Shown piece after piece: positions 41,265 to 54,434 of a stretch of 64,000 nt of DNA. Numbering within the stretch: position 1 is the stretch's first letter; each line of letters starts with the position of its first letter. A program made the translations under genes and the position numbers. The notes under the pieces were generated by a model. That model was given only the letters and a program-made list of their open reading frames with translations, searched no databases and had not been told where the DNA came from. The stretch is from Tetrahymena thermophila SB210 (Eukaryota > Ciliophora > Oligohymenophorea > Hymenostomatida > Tetrahymenidae), in NCBI RefSeq assembly GCF_000189635.1, contig NW_002476188.1, positions 434,001 through 498,000 on the forward strand. The letters are read 5' to 3'.

Positions 41265-44200
41265 TCAAAAATGTTCCACTATTAATGGGTGATAAGAATG
41301 ATACTAAGAACATCTGCTATTAACTAAATATCTTAATAAATTCTATTCAGAAAAAAAATAAAATATTGGCGATTTCTTGCTCTACTAAGATATGTCACTT
41401 TCATATGTTGAAAGATTATTGTCTTTAATTAAAATATATAGCTCTATCTAATGATATAAAAGGCTATCTTCTAGAATCAAATACTCTTTAGATTTATTAT
41501 TTATAATACTTAAATCGCTTGTAATAGCAATTATTATTTTTTTATAAATTTTTTTTTGAAGCTGAGTGTTTTCTATCAAGTTGTTAATAAATTCATTTTT
41601 GTCATTCATTTGTTGTTTTTAGTTTAATTGTTTTTTTTTCTGGTATTACTATTAGAATCTGAGTTTGCTAAGATATAGCATTATTTACTTTGTATCTTAT
41701 TTCCCTATTATTTCCATCATAGCCTTCCTTATTGTAAAATAGAATAACTCTCTCTTTCTTTAATTTATTTTTATAAAACTTTCTTTTGAAATTTAGTTGA
41801 TTACTTAATTACTTTGAATATTTTCTAATTTTATTTCGTTTTTATTTTCATTTTAAAAGCATGTTTTATTATCTTAAAATCCATTATTGATATATTAAAT
41901 TTTATCTGAAAGATTTGATAATTATTATTATTAATTTTGAATTTAATTATTTAATTAAAAATTAGTGGAGTCATTAATTTATGATAAATCTTTATTAGTG
42001 TTAAGTTATAAACTATTATGGTTACTTATTGAAATTTTATTATTTTTAATAACAAAATTTTAATTTTGAGTTGGGTTGAAGATTTCATAATTATTCAATT
42101 CTTAAGTTTTAAACAAAAACTAATTTTAAGTAGCATCATTTGCTTCATCAAAATTTTATTTTGTTGTAATAAAATCTTCTTTATATTATATTTTTGATTC
42201 AAATTCATACAAAATCTAAGTCTTTATTTCATTTTATTTCGTATTTTCAATATCTTAATTTTACACTGGTGTTGGGGTTCTAGGAAGGAAATGTGAATTA
42301 AAGTTTTTGATTTACTTTTTTATTGGGGTATCTTACATAGAGTATTAAAATTAATTTTCAAAATTTTAATTGTTTAAAGCATCATATGATGTATTTGACT
42401 GTTGATTCTACTTAATATTTTATTATTAAATATCATATTCAATATTTTACTATAATAAAACAGGGGCAAAACAATCAATAATTTCTTAAACAACTACGTT
42501 TTTCTTTATATCTAATTAATTTATCATGCATATTTTTTTTCTGATTTACATATCAGAAAAGCTTGAATAAAGAAAACCAAATTAATCATCTTATTTTCTT
42601 ATAACTTATTCAATTATGTCAAGGCATAAATTAATTATTTTATCTTTTTAGATCTCCTTCTCCTCTAATTCTTCTGATTGTTTGAAAGAATTGTCAGAAA
42701 AATCAGTGTTTACCCAATCAAAATAAACTAAATTAATCTAAAAAAATATATCACTATTAAGCATTTAGTAAATTTTATCAAGTACAATATGACTTAATCC
42801 ATGTCTCTCAAATATTGAAAGCAATTATTTAAATGACCTGTTAAATAAAAAAGGAATATTTAGCTTATTATTTTCATACGTCTAAGTAATCGTTTCTGCT
42901 GCTAAATGAAATTTATTTTAAATAAAATAAGTTGTTGCAATTTATTCTTAGATAAATCCAAATATCATATTATCTTTAATCTCATAATAATTCTTATCTT
43001 CTCCAAACCCATCAACATATAATTGTTTAGATAGCCCATCACTATTCACATATGTGCTTCTTTTATACATTAAGAAACTTTAATAATCAGACAAATAACT
43101 TTTTTATGAATCTCTAAATAATATTTCGTTACTGCTATTTTAAGAATCTAACCTTTATTCTCTTTCATTATTTTTCTAAGCATTCTCTTTCAAATTATTA
43201 TTTTCAAATTTTTCTTCTTCTTCTTTTTCTGGTACCTATTTTTCTTAGTTATTATAAACTGTTTTATCATTAAAGATTTTGTTATCTTCATAGTTTTACT
43301 TTTTACCATCTTGGTTTATTTGGTTATTTGCAGTAATCATTTTTCTAAGAAATTGGTTTCTATTTTAGTCTTTAAAAATGAATTCTTCATTATTATAAAA
43401 GTTTTCTTCTTTTCTTTTTGAATTAATTTAAGAAATTTTTTTACATCTTATTTCATTTTAGTCATTGTCTTTTTATATATTAAAGTGTAAATCATTATAA
43501 TTGACTTTTTAAGTTTTAGTTAGTTTATCCTGTCTTTTTTGATTTGTTTAAATAAAATTCTTTTCTTTATTCTGATAAACGTTGTGATTTATTTCATTAA
43601 AGTCCTTCTTTTAGTTATTTTAAGCTTTTTGTTTTGATAGAGAAATTTTCTTTTTTCTTTACTCATTAATAGGACTAATGGAATTTAATTAATACAAATA
43701 ATTTATTTTAGAGTTCAATTACGTTTAATTTGTTTTTTTGCTTATTGAAGATATATTTTTAGTCCTATTAGAAGGTAGGCTATAAATATTTAAAGTATTT
43801 AATTAATTTTAGCAGTTTTACAAATAATTATTATACATCTAATTAAAACTTTTATCTTAAATATTTAACTCTGTAAATTAATTTTATTTATTAAATTGAG
43901 TTTGTTAATTTAATTTTGGAGAGTAATTTAAGTTTTATAAATAAAAAACTTAGTCTTTTTTTATCTAATTATTTTATTGAGAAAGGAAAAGGTTTTTATT
44001 TTTTTCCTTTTAGCTACTTCTAATTTTGCTAGTTTCTATTTAATTATTATTTCCATTACAAACTTACTAAATGATAGTATTTTATTAATTTAAAGGACTA
44101 TCTTTAATAAGCAAATTTTATTTAATTTATAAATCTTTAATTTATTTTGCATTCTGAATTTAACTATATATCAATTTATTGTAATTAATTTTTTCTTCTA

Positions 44201-47200
44201 AGTCAGAAGTTTAACAACTAAATTGTGAATAAAAAGTCTAAATGCAATTTAATATAATGCCCATTTTTAATTTCAAACTTTACAATTTTAATTGTTAATT
44301 TTACTAAATTTAATTTTTTAATTCTTAAACTATTTCATCAGCTTATTCCCATAAAGTTACTATGTTTTAATTTTTTATATTATAAAAAACTAAAGCTAAT
44401 AAATAATTATATTTTCTGTTAAAAAGCATCATTTTAAATTCTTCTTCTTATTGTTAAATTTATTAACTTTCCAATTCTTTATTAAACCTGGAAACGAGTT
44501 CTTCCTATTTTATTTTATTCTGAATTTTTATTTACTTATTTTTGCTTTAAAAGGCACTCTTTAATTTATCAAAAAATTCATTAATAAAAAATTTTTTTGA
44601 TATTAGTTTATTGAAATCATTTCTTTTTACTTGAATTTTCTTGCTAACTTGATCTTAGTTGCTTGAAAATTAAGTTAAATTTTATTGTTTTTTATTTTCG
44701 AGATATTAATTTTCATTTAAAACATCCTTCGAATATTCATTCATTTCATATTTGCAACAAATAATTGATGAGCTATAATTTTCTAAGGCTTCTACGTATC
44801 TCCTATTGTTAAAATGTAAGTTACCTATATTATTATAAATAATGCCCAGTGCTCTGTAATTTTTAAAAAGGCTAAAGTAGCTTATCTACTAATTAAGCTC
44901 TATCAAAGAGGAGCTTTCGTTGTTTCTAAACAAGTTTTGAGTAGTAAATATCAATGTTTAGAACAAATTTTAAAAACTCTAGTAAAGGAGGTGCATGTCT
45001 GTAGATTAAAAAATCAAAGAATAATCAATTTAATAATTATAACCAAATACCCCATCTTCAAATAAGATAATATTCTTTTTTTCATCATCAACTCTTATCT
45101 ATATTAGAATATTTGTAAGATGAACTATTGAATTATTAAGCATTTTTGCAATTCTATTAGAATAGAATAGTGTAATTAAAATAGAAAAAGCCAGAGAAAA
45201 ATGCATAAATGACTCAAATGCAATATTCATACTAATTATTTGCTTCTTTAGCAATATAGCTTATGATTATATCTAGTCCATAGATATGATAGTTATTAGG
45301 ATTAAACTATTGTTAATACAGTATTAGTACTGTTAAGTATCATTTAAAATTCTGTTTTTATCAATCTAATATAAAATTTATAAAGTTGCTATCATTTGTT
45401 GATTACCTTATTTAAACTAAAATTTTTAAGTTTATAAATATTCCCCTAATTAGAAGATATATTCTTTATCAGATGAACAAACAGTTTTAAAATTTTTTGC
45501 AAAACCTAAAACTTAGTCTAAAAAATATTACTATTAATCTAAATCTAATTTTTTTAGGTAGGTATCTTATAAAGTATAAATTGTATTAGGTGACATTTAA
45601 ACATTACTTTAATAAGCCACTTTCAATAACTTATAATCAATAATAATTCTTAGAGCATCATTATTTCCTAGTTTTTAAAAATCTAATTAGCTTTATTCTA
45701 ATTAAACAGCGTTACAAATAATAGAAAATATCGATTGATTTGAATTGAGAAAACCATAATAAAATTAGTTATAGTTAGAAGGTGTGTAAATTTTTTTACA
45801 CAAGCCCATAGCAACTAAAGGCTAGTTATTATTATTATAATTAAATTTAATTGGTGAGTAACCTGCCATTATAAGCTAAGGTTTAAGTAATGAAGCTATA
45901 AAAAACTCCTGACATCTTGAGTCTAAATGATACTTACTTTAAAGACATGGAGGTTGATCGGTAAAGTTTTAATATGTCATATTTGCTCCTGTCCCAAAAA
46001 ACATTCCATCAGAGCTGAACGCTTGATAATATGATTCAATTATCATTTTTACAGCTTTTTATGAATTGCTTGACATTCTATTTGCAAAAAGTGAAGCTCT
46101 CTATACAAAATCTATTATACTAGAATTTCTTAGTTAATCTTTCGAAAGTTAGTTCAATTCTTCTTAAACTAAAGTATCTTTTTAATGCCTTTTTATTATC
46201 GTTTATTTATTTTCTTAATAAAAAAAACTTGAAAAGTAATAAATTGGTGAAATTATTTATATCCATACATTTCTTTGTTAATCCTTAAATGTAACATCAA
46301 TAAATTAAATATTATATTTTTTACTAATATGTTAGTTAATCATCTGAAATTTAAAAGTTTAAATAAACTTTCTTATAACTTGTTTATAAACAGAAAATTT
46401 ATTCTGAAATTATTTTTTTTTTTCTTTTTAGAATATTTACCAGGGATCCTTATTAATAAAAAATTTTTTTATCAATATCAATATCATTTTTATTTTATTC
46501 AAAAATTTTATAATTGAAATATATAAGGTAAAAAAGGAGCTTTGAAGGGAACAACTATTTTATAATATATATAAAGTAATTAATTTAATGGATTTTTAAA
46601 TTCTTTTGTGTAGATAGTTAGGATAGGACCTGATATAATTGTTCTAATCTAATTATGAGGCTATCTAAAATATTTATTTTTAAAAATTAAATATTCAATA
46701 AATAAATAATTAATTAGCATAGCCTACTTAAGGATGGATAATTTATATTCTCTAAATAATTTCTGATATTTCTATGGATATATTTATATGCATGTGTATA
46801 TGTATGTAAATATTGATTTGTTTTGTAAAAGAAAATTGATTAAAAAAGAATTTAAAATGAATGAAAAATAATAATAAATTTTACCAACTAGAAATAAGAT
46901 AAGAAGCTTTATTTTTATAAAGGCTTAAAAGGTAAGGATCTTCATTTTAATTATAGGTTCTCTATATATTTAGGACAGGTTTGCGGAATTTGCTATTAAT
47001 AATGATATCTCCTTGCATAATTTTTAACATCAAGTCTCTTTGAATACTAAGGGTGCAAATTTAAGCTTCCATAGCTGTATATAACATGGATTTTGTTGCA
47101 TTGTTTTAGAGTTCGACCATATTCATAACTTAATCATACATATTTACAGAAAGGTTTTGTATTTAATTTAGTGATTCTGCTTAGCTTATACTTACATAAT

Positions 47201-47321
47201 TAAGTAAGATAATTATCAATAAGCACTGAGGTATGCAGGCAATTAGAACTAATTAAAATTCCATTTTTTAAAGAAATTTAAAAACAACATTTATGCATGA
47301 TACTCTTTAAAGAACTCTCAT
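41265..47321 (-). CDS. P4: dCache-TPR-vWA-like membrane receptor (type II)
   Basis: 1786 residues; exons 47321-46885 and 46188-41265, with the family intron here 696 bp long. Membrane segment 22-41 (LVLIACIPQCLLIIILLN); dCache-like SDGMFFGTGANMTYQNFT and YHLDSRCQEFF; second membrane segment SFMHFSLAFSILITLFY; HAMP-like MLNNSIVHLTNILIQI; ILFEDGVFGYNYQIDYS; TPR-like ALGIIYNNIGNLHFNNRRYVE; LFNRKYNYLLALVFYNIK module; Q/N-rich linker; GFGEDKNYY; FNRSFKQLLSIFERHGL; vWA-like IINLCLDIIEQVIRKQDDQF; FTIRKAMMEIIGK; strands KIIIAITSDLSII and IELYILIKDNNLS; tail PLIVEHF. The exon sum is a multiple of three and no internal TGA was found. The N-terminal membrane region is more Cys-rich than in P3. Confidence 0.87.
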
Positions 47322-47856
47322 TTATATTATTTAATTAACTTTTTACCTAATTTTATTATCAGATATTGTTTTTTTAAAGTTGTATATTTAAATTTTTAAT
47401 ATGAGAGATGACTCATTATTTTTTTTGATTATAAAATTAAATGAATTGAAATTAACTTTTAATTTTTTAAATATAATACAAAATGCATAGAATTTCAACC
47501 ACAAACATATTTAATTTAAATGATAAATTTAAATAAATTGAAAAATTTATAATCTAATAAGCTATTAAAATAACATATATTTTCTCCTGATAATATATTA
47601 GAAAATCAAATAGAGTTTTTATTTATTAATTTGGCAATTATATTTTATATAAAAATGGAAATATATTATAAAGCAATATATTAGAAATATATTTTCAACT
47701 CAAGAAAGAATTAAAATTGCTATGATTGCTTACAAAAATATTAGTTGAAGTTTATCAAAAATATTAACAAAATTAATTGAACATTAAAGTAATTTGAATA
47801 AATTTAACAAATCTTTATGAGATAATATTGAATATTATTTTTAAATAAGTAACTAT
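47322..47856. other. AT-rich intergenic region
   Basis: About 535 bp between P4's start and P5's stop; no gene recognised. Confidence 0.6.
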
Positions 47857-50800
47857 TCAAAAATGCTCAACTATTAGAGGTATATATCCATAACACTTGG
47901 TAGATCTATAATTCAGTAGATAAAGTAGCAAACTTTATTAGCTATAAAAGTAAGAAAGCACGCATATCTAATCTATATATTTAGATTTAAAAAAATTTTT
48001 CTCACTTGTAGAAATTTAATCATTTTAGAATAATATGCAAAGTTCTACTTAAAAATTTTTTAAATTGTTTAAAAGTAATTAAAATTCTTATTCGCTTTAA
48101 TCAATAATATTTTGATCATCTATAACAACAATAATTAATTTTTAAAAATGTTTTTTTTTCTTAACATTTTAATAGAATATATTGTTCATAAACTCTTTTT
48201 TATTTTTATGGATATGCTCTTTCATTGCAGCTTTGTATTTTGCTTCCTTTTTTTTCTAATTTTATATTTTGTTAAGTTAAAATAATATTGGAATTCCTTC
48301 ATACTAACTTACTACTTATTATAGAGCTTTTCTTATTGTAAAATAAAATAGAATTTTCTTTTATTTAATCAAAATGCTACTAAATTAACACACGTTTGTT
48401 TAAGGTTTCTCTTCTTCTAGTTGGTTAAGAGTAATTTAATCTAATTTTATAGATTATAACTTAGGTAAAAATCCTTAACAGTTAAATTTATTTTCGATTG
48501 ATTGATTTATTTTTGATTATCTCTATAAATCAAATCCCTAGAAAGATAAATCATCTTGTTCAAGTGAATCAATCAAAAATGAATTTTTATCTTTAATGTT
48601 TTTCTCAAAGTGATTATTTAGTTTTTAATTTAATTTTTAACCAATAACTTACTGAATCTTTTTTTATTAGATTTCTGTTTCATCAAAGATAAATCGCCTT
48701 GATATTTCCTCAACAATAGGAGTTAATAAGCTAAATTTTTTCTTCTCTAAATCTCTTTGGTATGAACCTACATCTAATGTTAGATTTACCTTTTCGATTT
48801 AAATTGAATTATCAAATTGGTTAATGGAAGAAACCTCCGTTTTATTATTGATGAATTAAATACTTGTATGAAAAGTATTTTATTAATTTTTTTGTTATAG
48901 AATAGAATTATCTCCTTTAAACTTTCCTAAACTCTTAATTTTATTTTCATTTTTTTAGTTTTTATCTGCCAAACAAGATGTATTATGATTTTGCTAACTT
49001 AATTATTAAATTTATTTGTTTGTCTTTTTATTACTTTCCATTTTTAGATTATATGTATTTAATTAGAATTAATCATTCTCATTTTATTTTTATTGCGCTT
49101 TCTAAATTAAGGTCAAGCTATTCTTTTTTGATAAAATAGATGAGAAATTTAATAATTAAGAATCTTCTTGCACTTGGTTCGTCTAGTTATTTTAACATTT
49201 AATACTTTAAAAAAGATTTTCATTCTTTGGTTCCATTTGTTACTTTTGTTGCTAAATTGTTTAAGTTTCAGTTTTTTACTTTTAAGTTTTAGAGTTTTTA
49301 TTTTCTTTTTAATTCAATAAATCGCAAAGTGTTTCCATAATAACTTACTAGTTTACTTAAATATTATTAATGACAGAAATATGCTCTGTTATACTCATAT
49401 CACTTAAGTTAGAAGAAATAAAGCCAAAATAATCATCCTCTTTAATTACTACTTATTCAATAATATCAAGGAGTAAATCTAATAAATTTGATTCTTTTGA
49501 GAAATTTTTTTAATCAAAAATTTAAAACGAATCCGAAGGATCCAATTCAGTTTTACTACCTTAAGATGCAAATTCTTATTCTTAATAAAATGAAACAACA
49601 CAAATTTTAAAAGAAGTATTTTATGTTAGTTTTTTGTAAATTTAATCTAAAAAAGGACAATCTATCTTGAAAGCATCAAAAATACCTAATAATCTCTGAA
49701 TGTTTCTACTAAATTACTGAGAAATTACCAATTTACTTTATTCATACATTTTTGTTATAGCTTTGGCAGCTTTATAATAATCCTTTTACAATAAATACAT
49801 CATTGATATTTATTCTTAAACTAAATTAAAAATCTGGTCTTCATTTATATAATATTAATTTCTATCACTTCCAAATGAATCATAATGTAATTTAGCTTTA
49901 GATCTGCATGATAAAAAAGAAGAGTAACATGAATCATCTTTTTCTGAATAATAATCATTTTAATTAAAATTATTATTTTACATTTTAAAGTCATCTTCGT
50001 CATGGCCATTTATTTTATTATTGATTTATTATTTTTTACTTTTAATTAAAGAATCTAATTACTTGTAATTTTCATAACTTTTGTTAAATTTTTATTAATT
50101 ATTTTAGCTGCTAAATTATTAATTAAGTTGCATTTTTTCAAATTTTTAAAAATGTTTTAGGTTTATTCTTGTATCTATTGCTCTTTTTGGATTATTATTT
50201 TATGGATTATTTTAACCATTGTTTGTAAAATACTTTTATAGGGATTATATTACATTTAGTGATTATTTTTAGTTAGAAGCTCGAGGGGTAGATTAGTTTT
50301 ACTTTGGTGAAGAAAATGTATTTACTTTCAATTAATCAGATTAATTTAATTAAGGAGAATTTTGTTGGTTAGTTTTTAGAAGTGAAGGTTGATTTATTTT
50401 AGGAGATTAAAAGGAATTTATGCTTTTAATTTAAAAATAATTTGATTTAGGTGAAGCTTGTTATTAGGTTATTTTTGGTGAATCAAAATTATCAGTTTTT
50501 GTATTTTTACTTTATTCATCTTTCATTTCTAAGAAGTGTTAATTTCTTTGATTTTCTTAAATTGATTCAAATTTTTAAATTTCCAAAGGAGTAGTATTTT
50601 CTCTTATAAGCTTATTAAAACTTAAATATTGTTGAGAATTCAAGGGAGAATTTGTGTTAAATGAAAATCTATCTTAGTCTTTAGTATTTTCAGGAAAGCT
50701 ATTTAAGGGTTTTATAAAAGAAACTTATTTAGAATTGAACTCTGTCTGTTGGTTTTACTATGATTGAGGTGTATTTTTAGTTTGAGTCTTTGATGACATT

Positions 50801-53734
50801 TAATATCTTGTTGACATAAAATAATTAGATTAATTTAGCTGTGGGCTAAATTATGAAAGATTATTTGTCTGTTGGCTTTCTTTTCTGTCTTATATTCTTT
50901 GTGATTTTTGTTTGCTTGATTAACAGTTTTGAGGTTTAAGAATGCTTATCTACTTTATTTATTGATAAAGCTGATGATTTTCTTAAACTATTGACTCGCA
51001 TTTTTATTGTTCTTGCTAATTAAAATATATACATTAAAATAGCTAATTTAGAAGTATTTTCTGCTTAAATCCTTCAATTCTATCTTGGCTCCTTAAATTT
51101 ACTAACTCATTTACAAGATCTTCTAAGATATCAGTAAAAAGAAGAAATTTTTTTTAATTGAATGTATGGAATATTAAAGCTCTAACAAAGTTGTATTTTC
51201 TGTTAAATAGCATTTATTGTAATTCTTTTTTTTCTATTTAAATTTCATAAATTCCGTATTTTTAAAAGTTCATTAGAAGATCATCTTAGCATTTAAAGTC
51301 AAGTTTTTCATTTTTTATTTAATCTATTTTGCTTTTAAATATCGAAATAGAATTTATTTTTTGAAGAAAAAACTCAAAAACGCTATTTCTGCTTTTCTTT
51401 TCTTTGTTTTAGTTTAATTCTTAAACATTTTTTAATGGGTTTTAAAATGAAGAAAGTTAATAGACTTTTAATTCATAATTACAGCAGACTATTGAAGAGC
51501 TGTAGTTTTCTAAAGCTTCCACAAATCGGTTATTATTAAAGTGTATATTAGCTATATTATTATAACAAATTCCTAGAGCTCTGTAGTTTTTAAATTACTA
51601 AAAATAGCTAACTTATTTAGTTAGGTTTATCAAAGTTAAGCTTTCGTCCTAGTCAAACAAGCTTTGAGTAGTGTATATTAGAGTTTAAAACAGATTTTAA
51701 AAGCTCTCATAAAGTAAACTCAAATCTGAAGAAAATAGCAGCTCAGAGTGGTCTATTTAAAAATCTCCAGAGAGCATACCGTCTTCAAATAGGATAAAAT
51801 TCTTTGTTTCTTAATCTACTTTTAACTTTTTAAGAATAATAGTTAAATGTTCTAAAGAGTTTCCAATCATTATAGATATCTTTTGTGAGTAATAAAAGCT
51901 TATAAGAATGGAAAATATTATAAAACTATATAAGGTTAGCCTAAAATAAAAATTTATTTAATTAACCTATATACTTAAGGATATAGATTACGATTGCAAC
52001 TAATTTTAAGTAAGAATTGTTAACAGCAGAAGACTACTTTCAAAACAATACTGAACTTAGATACTTCCATCTTCTTATGTAATAAATATCTTATCAATAT
52101 AAAATGTAAATTATTGAATAACTATAATCTTCTAATTTTAAACACTAATTGTAAATTATTCTACATTTTAATTTGATTATTAAAAAAACACTTCCTCTTT
52201 ATTAGGAGTACAAAACCTTTTGAAATTATTTCGTTTGAATAAATTAACTTGATTTAAGAAAAATGATTTCTATTCATCAGATTGTAATCTTGTTAAATAA
52301 GATTCTTCTAAAGTTATTATAGTATTTTTTTATATATCAATATCACTTTAATAAGCTACTCTATTCTTATAAGGATCTATTAATATTCTTATAGCACTTT
52401 AGTTGCCAACATTTTAGAATTAAATCATTTTTTTTTCTATATCAACAGAGTTGCACACTATGGAAAAAGGAATCATAGTGGTATTTAAAGTTAAAGGGAT
52501 GTTATATTTTTCCTTTAAATTTTAGTTTATAAAAATCTTTTTACAAAGGCCTAATGCAGTATATGGTTCATTATTTATATCATATAAGAAATGAGTAGGA
52601 ATATATCCTTCTAATTAAAGTTAATCCATTTATGTTACCATTTAGAAATACTCTTGACATCTAGAATCTAGATTAAACTTGCTTTTAGGGCAAGGATAAG
52701 GATCAATTATATTTGAGTAAGTCATATTAATTCCTGAACCATAAAACATCCCATCCGAGCTAAAGGCCATAAAGTATAATTTAACATAAACATTTACAAA
52801 AGGTTATGTATAGCTCTTTCTTTTTTCATATAAAACTGCTTTCCAAATAAAATCTATAAAGCTACTATTTCTAACTTGATCAAAAGATAACTAAGGTAAG
52901 TCTTGAAGTTTATGAGTATCTTTAGAGTGCCTATTTTTTAAAATAAAATAATATTTATAAAAAATATAATTTATGTTATAAAATTTAATATTTAAAAAAA
53001 AGAAAATTTTAACATGCAAATTTAAATGATTCATTTCTAAAAAATCTATCAATTTACAAAGCTATTATTCCTTTCAAAAAAAGTAGTAATTACTTGCTCA
53101 ATTGTTTTATTTATTATATTATTAAATTTTTTATGGTTAATAGTGTTTCTCCAAATAAAAATTGGTTATTTAATACGTAATATGAGCAAGCATTTAACTT
53201 GCAAAATTAAATAATTTTGTTAAAACTATCATAAAATCTTTAGCAAAAATTATCATAATCAAGCTTAAAAAATGATTTAAAAATAAAGAAAATATTATTT
53301 TACCAGCTTGAAATTAGATAAGAGCTATTAAATTTATAAAGGTTGAGCAAATATTAATCTCCAATGTTATTGTATGTATCATAGACATTCAATAATGGTG
53401 AAATAAATTTTGGATTTGTGTTGACTTTTCCATTCATCATTTTTTAATTGAACCTCTAAAGCAAATTTATAACAATAGATTCTTCTTACATAAAGTGATA
53501 AAAGATTTGAAGAGCAACATCATTTTAGATTTAAGCAAATTTTGTCTGCTTTTAATACATGCTTGAAGAAAATGAAGATATTTAATCTAGAAATTGATTA
53601 GAACTTTAATCAAAGTATATTATAAAAAATGTCAAGAAAATTAACTAAGGAATTACTACAAGTAAAGTTAGCTAAACTCGTATTTTTTAGAGTTATTTTA
53701 TAATTATGATTTTAATATTTTTTAATTTAAGCAT
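47857..53734 (-). CDS. P5: dCache-TPR-vWA-like membrane receptor (type II)
   Basis: 1834 residues; exons 53734-53304 and 52930-47857, family intron 373 bp. Membrane segment 21-40 (LTLLVVIPQLIFLTFFIIY); dCache-like SDGMFYGSGINMTYSNII and FNLDSRCQEYF; second membrane segment LTLYSFIIFSILISFYY; HAMP-like MIGNSLEHLTIILKKL; ILFEDGMLSGDFQIDHS; TPR-like ALGICYNNIANIHFNNNRFVE; LFNRKYNFVRALIFHTF module; linker with many Ser-Pro sites (NSPLNS, SPKITQ, QSPKI, SSPKQ); vWA-like FKICVVSFYQEQ and LDLLLDIIEQVVIKEDDYF; FTIRKALQQ; strands IIVVIDDQNIID and VELCILFQND; tail YIPLIVEHF. The Ser-Pro repeats suggest proline-directed phosphorylation of the linker (inference). Confidence 0.86.
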
Positions 53735-54434
53735 CTTCAACTTATTTCTCTTGCTAATACTTATATATTATTTAAGTCCCTAATAAATAATAATTTACTT
53801 CTACTTAAATATTGTTTTTTACTTTTTCTTTTTTCTATTTATATTAATTCAAATAAATTTTCTTTCTCTTTCTTTTCTTATTGATTCCTAATTATTATTA
53901 ATAAATGATTCAATATTTTAAAGTTAAATGATTTTTTTTGTGTGGATTAATTGAACGTACGTATAATAATATTAAAATATTTACATAAACAAATATAAAA
54001 ATAAACAAAAAAACTCATTTTTTTAATCAAATTAATCTTGAGATATTAATTTATTAAAATAATAATAAATTATAAATTTAATTTTTTTTCCAATAAAATA
54101 AAAATCATTTTATTTTATTTTTAATCAAATAAAAAATTTACAAAATTTACTTACTTAATATAAGTTTATAAGTTTAAAACTAATTTAAAAATAATATTTT
54201 AGTTATTTTAAATAATTTTTTTATTTTTCTTAAATTGTATTACAAATATTGCTCTAAGAGATTATTTACTTACTTACTCATTGAAATTTTTAAATAGTAC
54301 ATTGAAGCTTGTTTAAACTGGACATCTATCAGACCAAATTTTGCCCAATAGATAAAGGCACTCAGATTATAGATGATTAATTAAATTTAGGATAAAAAAT
54401 TTGTCCCATTTCTAACGAATCAGTTATTATTTGT
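53735..54434. other. AT-rich intergenic region
   Basis: About 700 bp between P5's start and P6's stop; no gene recognised. Confidence 0.6.

Noticed and set aside
46275..46517. Plus-strand ORF rich in Phe/Tyr/Leu/Asn
   Set aside because: Lies wholly within the P4 intron on the other strand; AT-rich chance frame.
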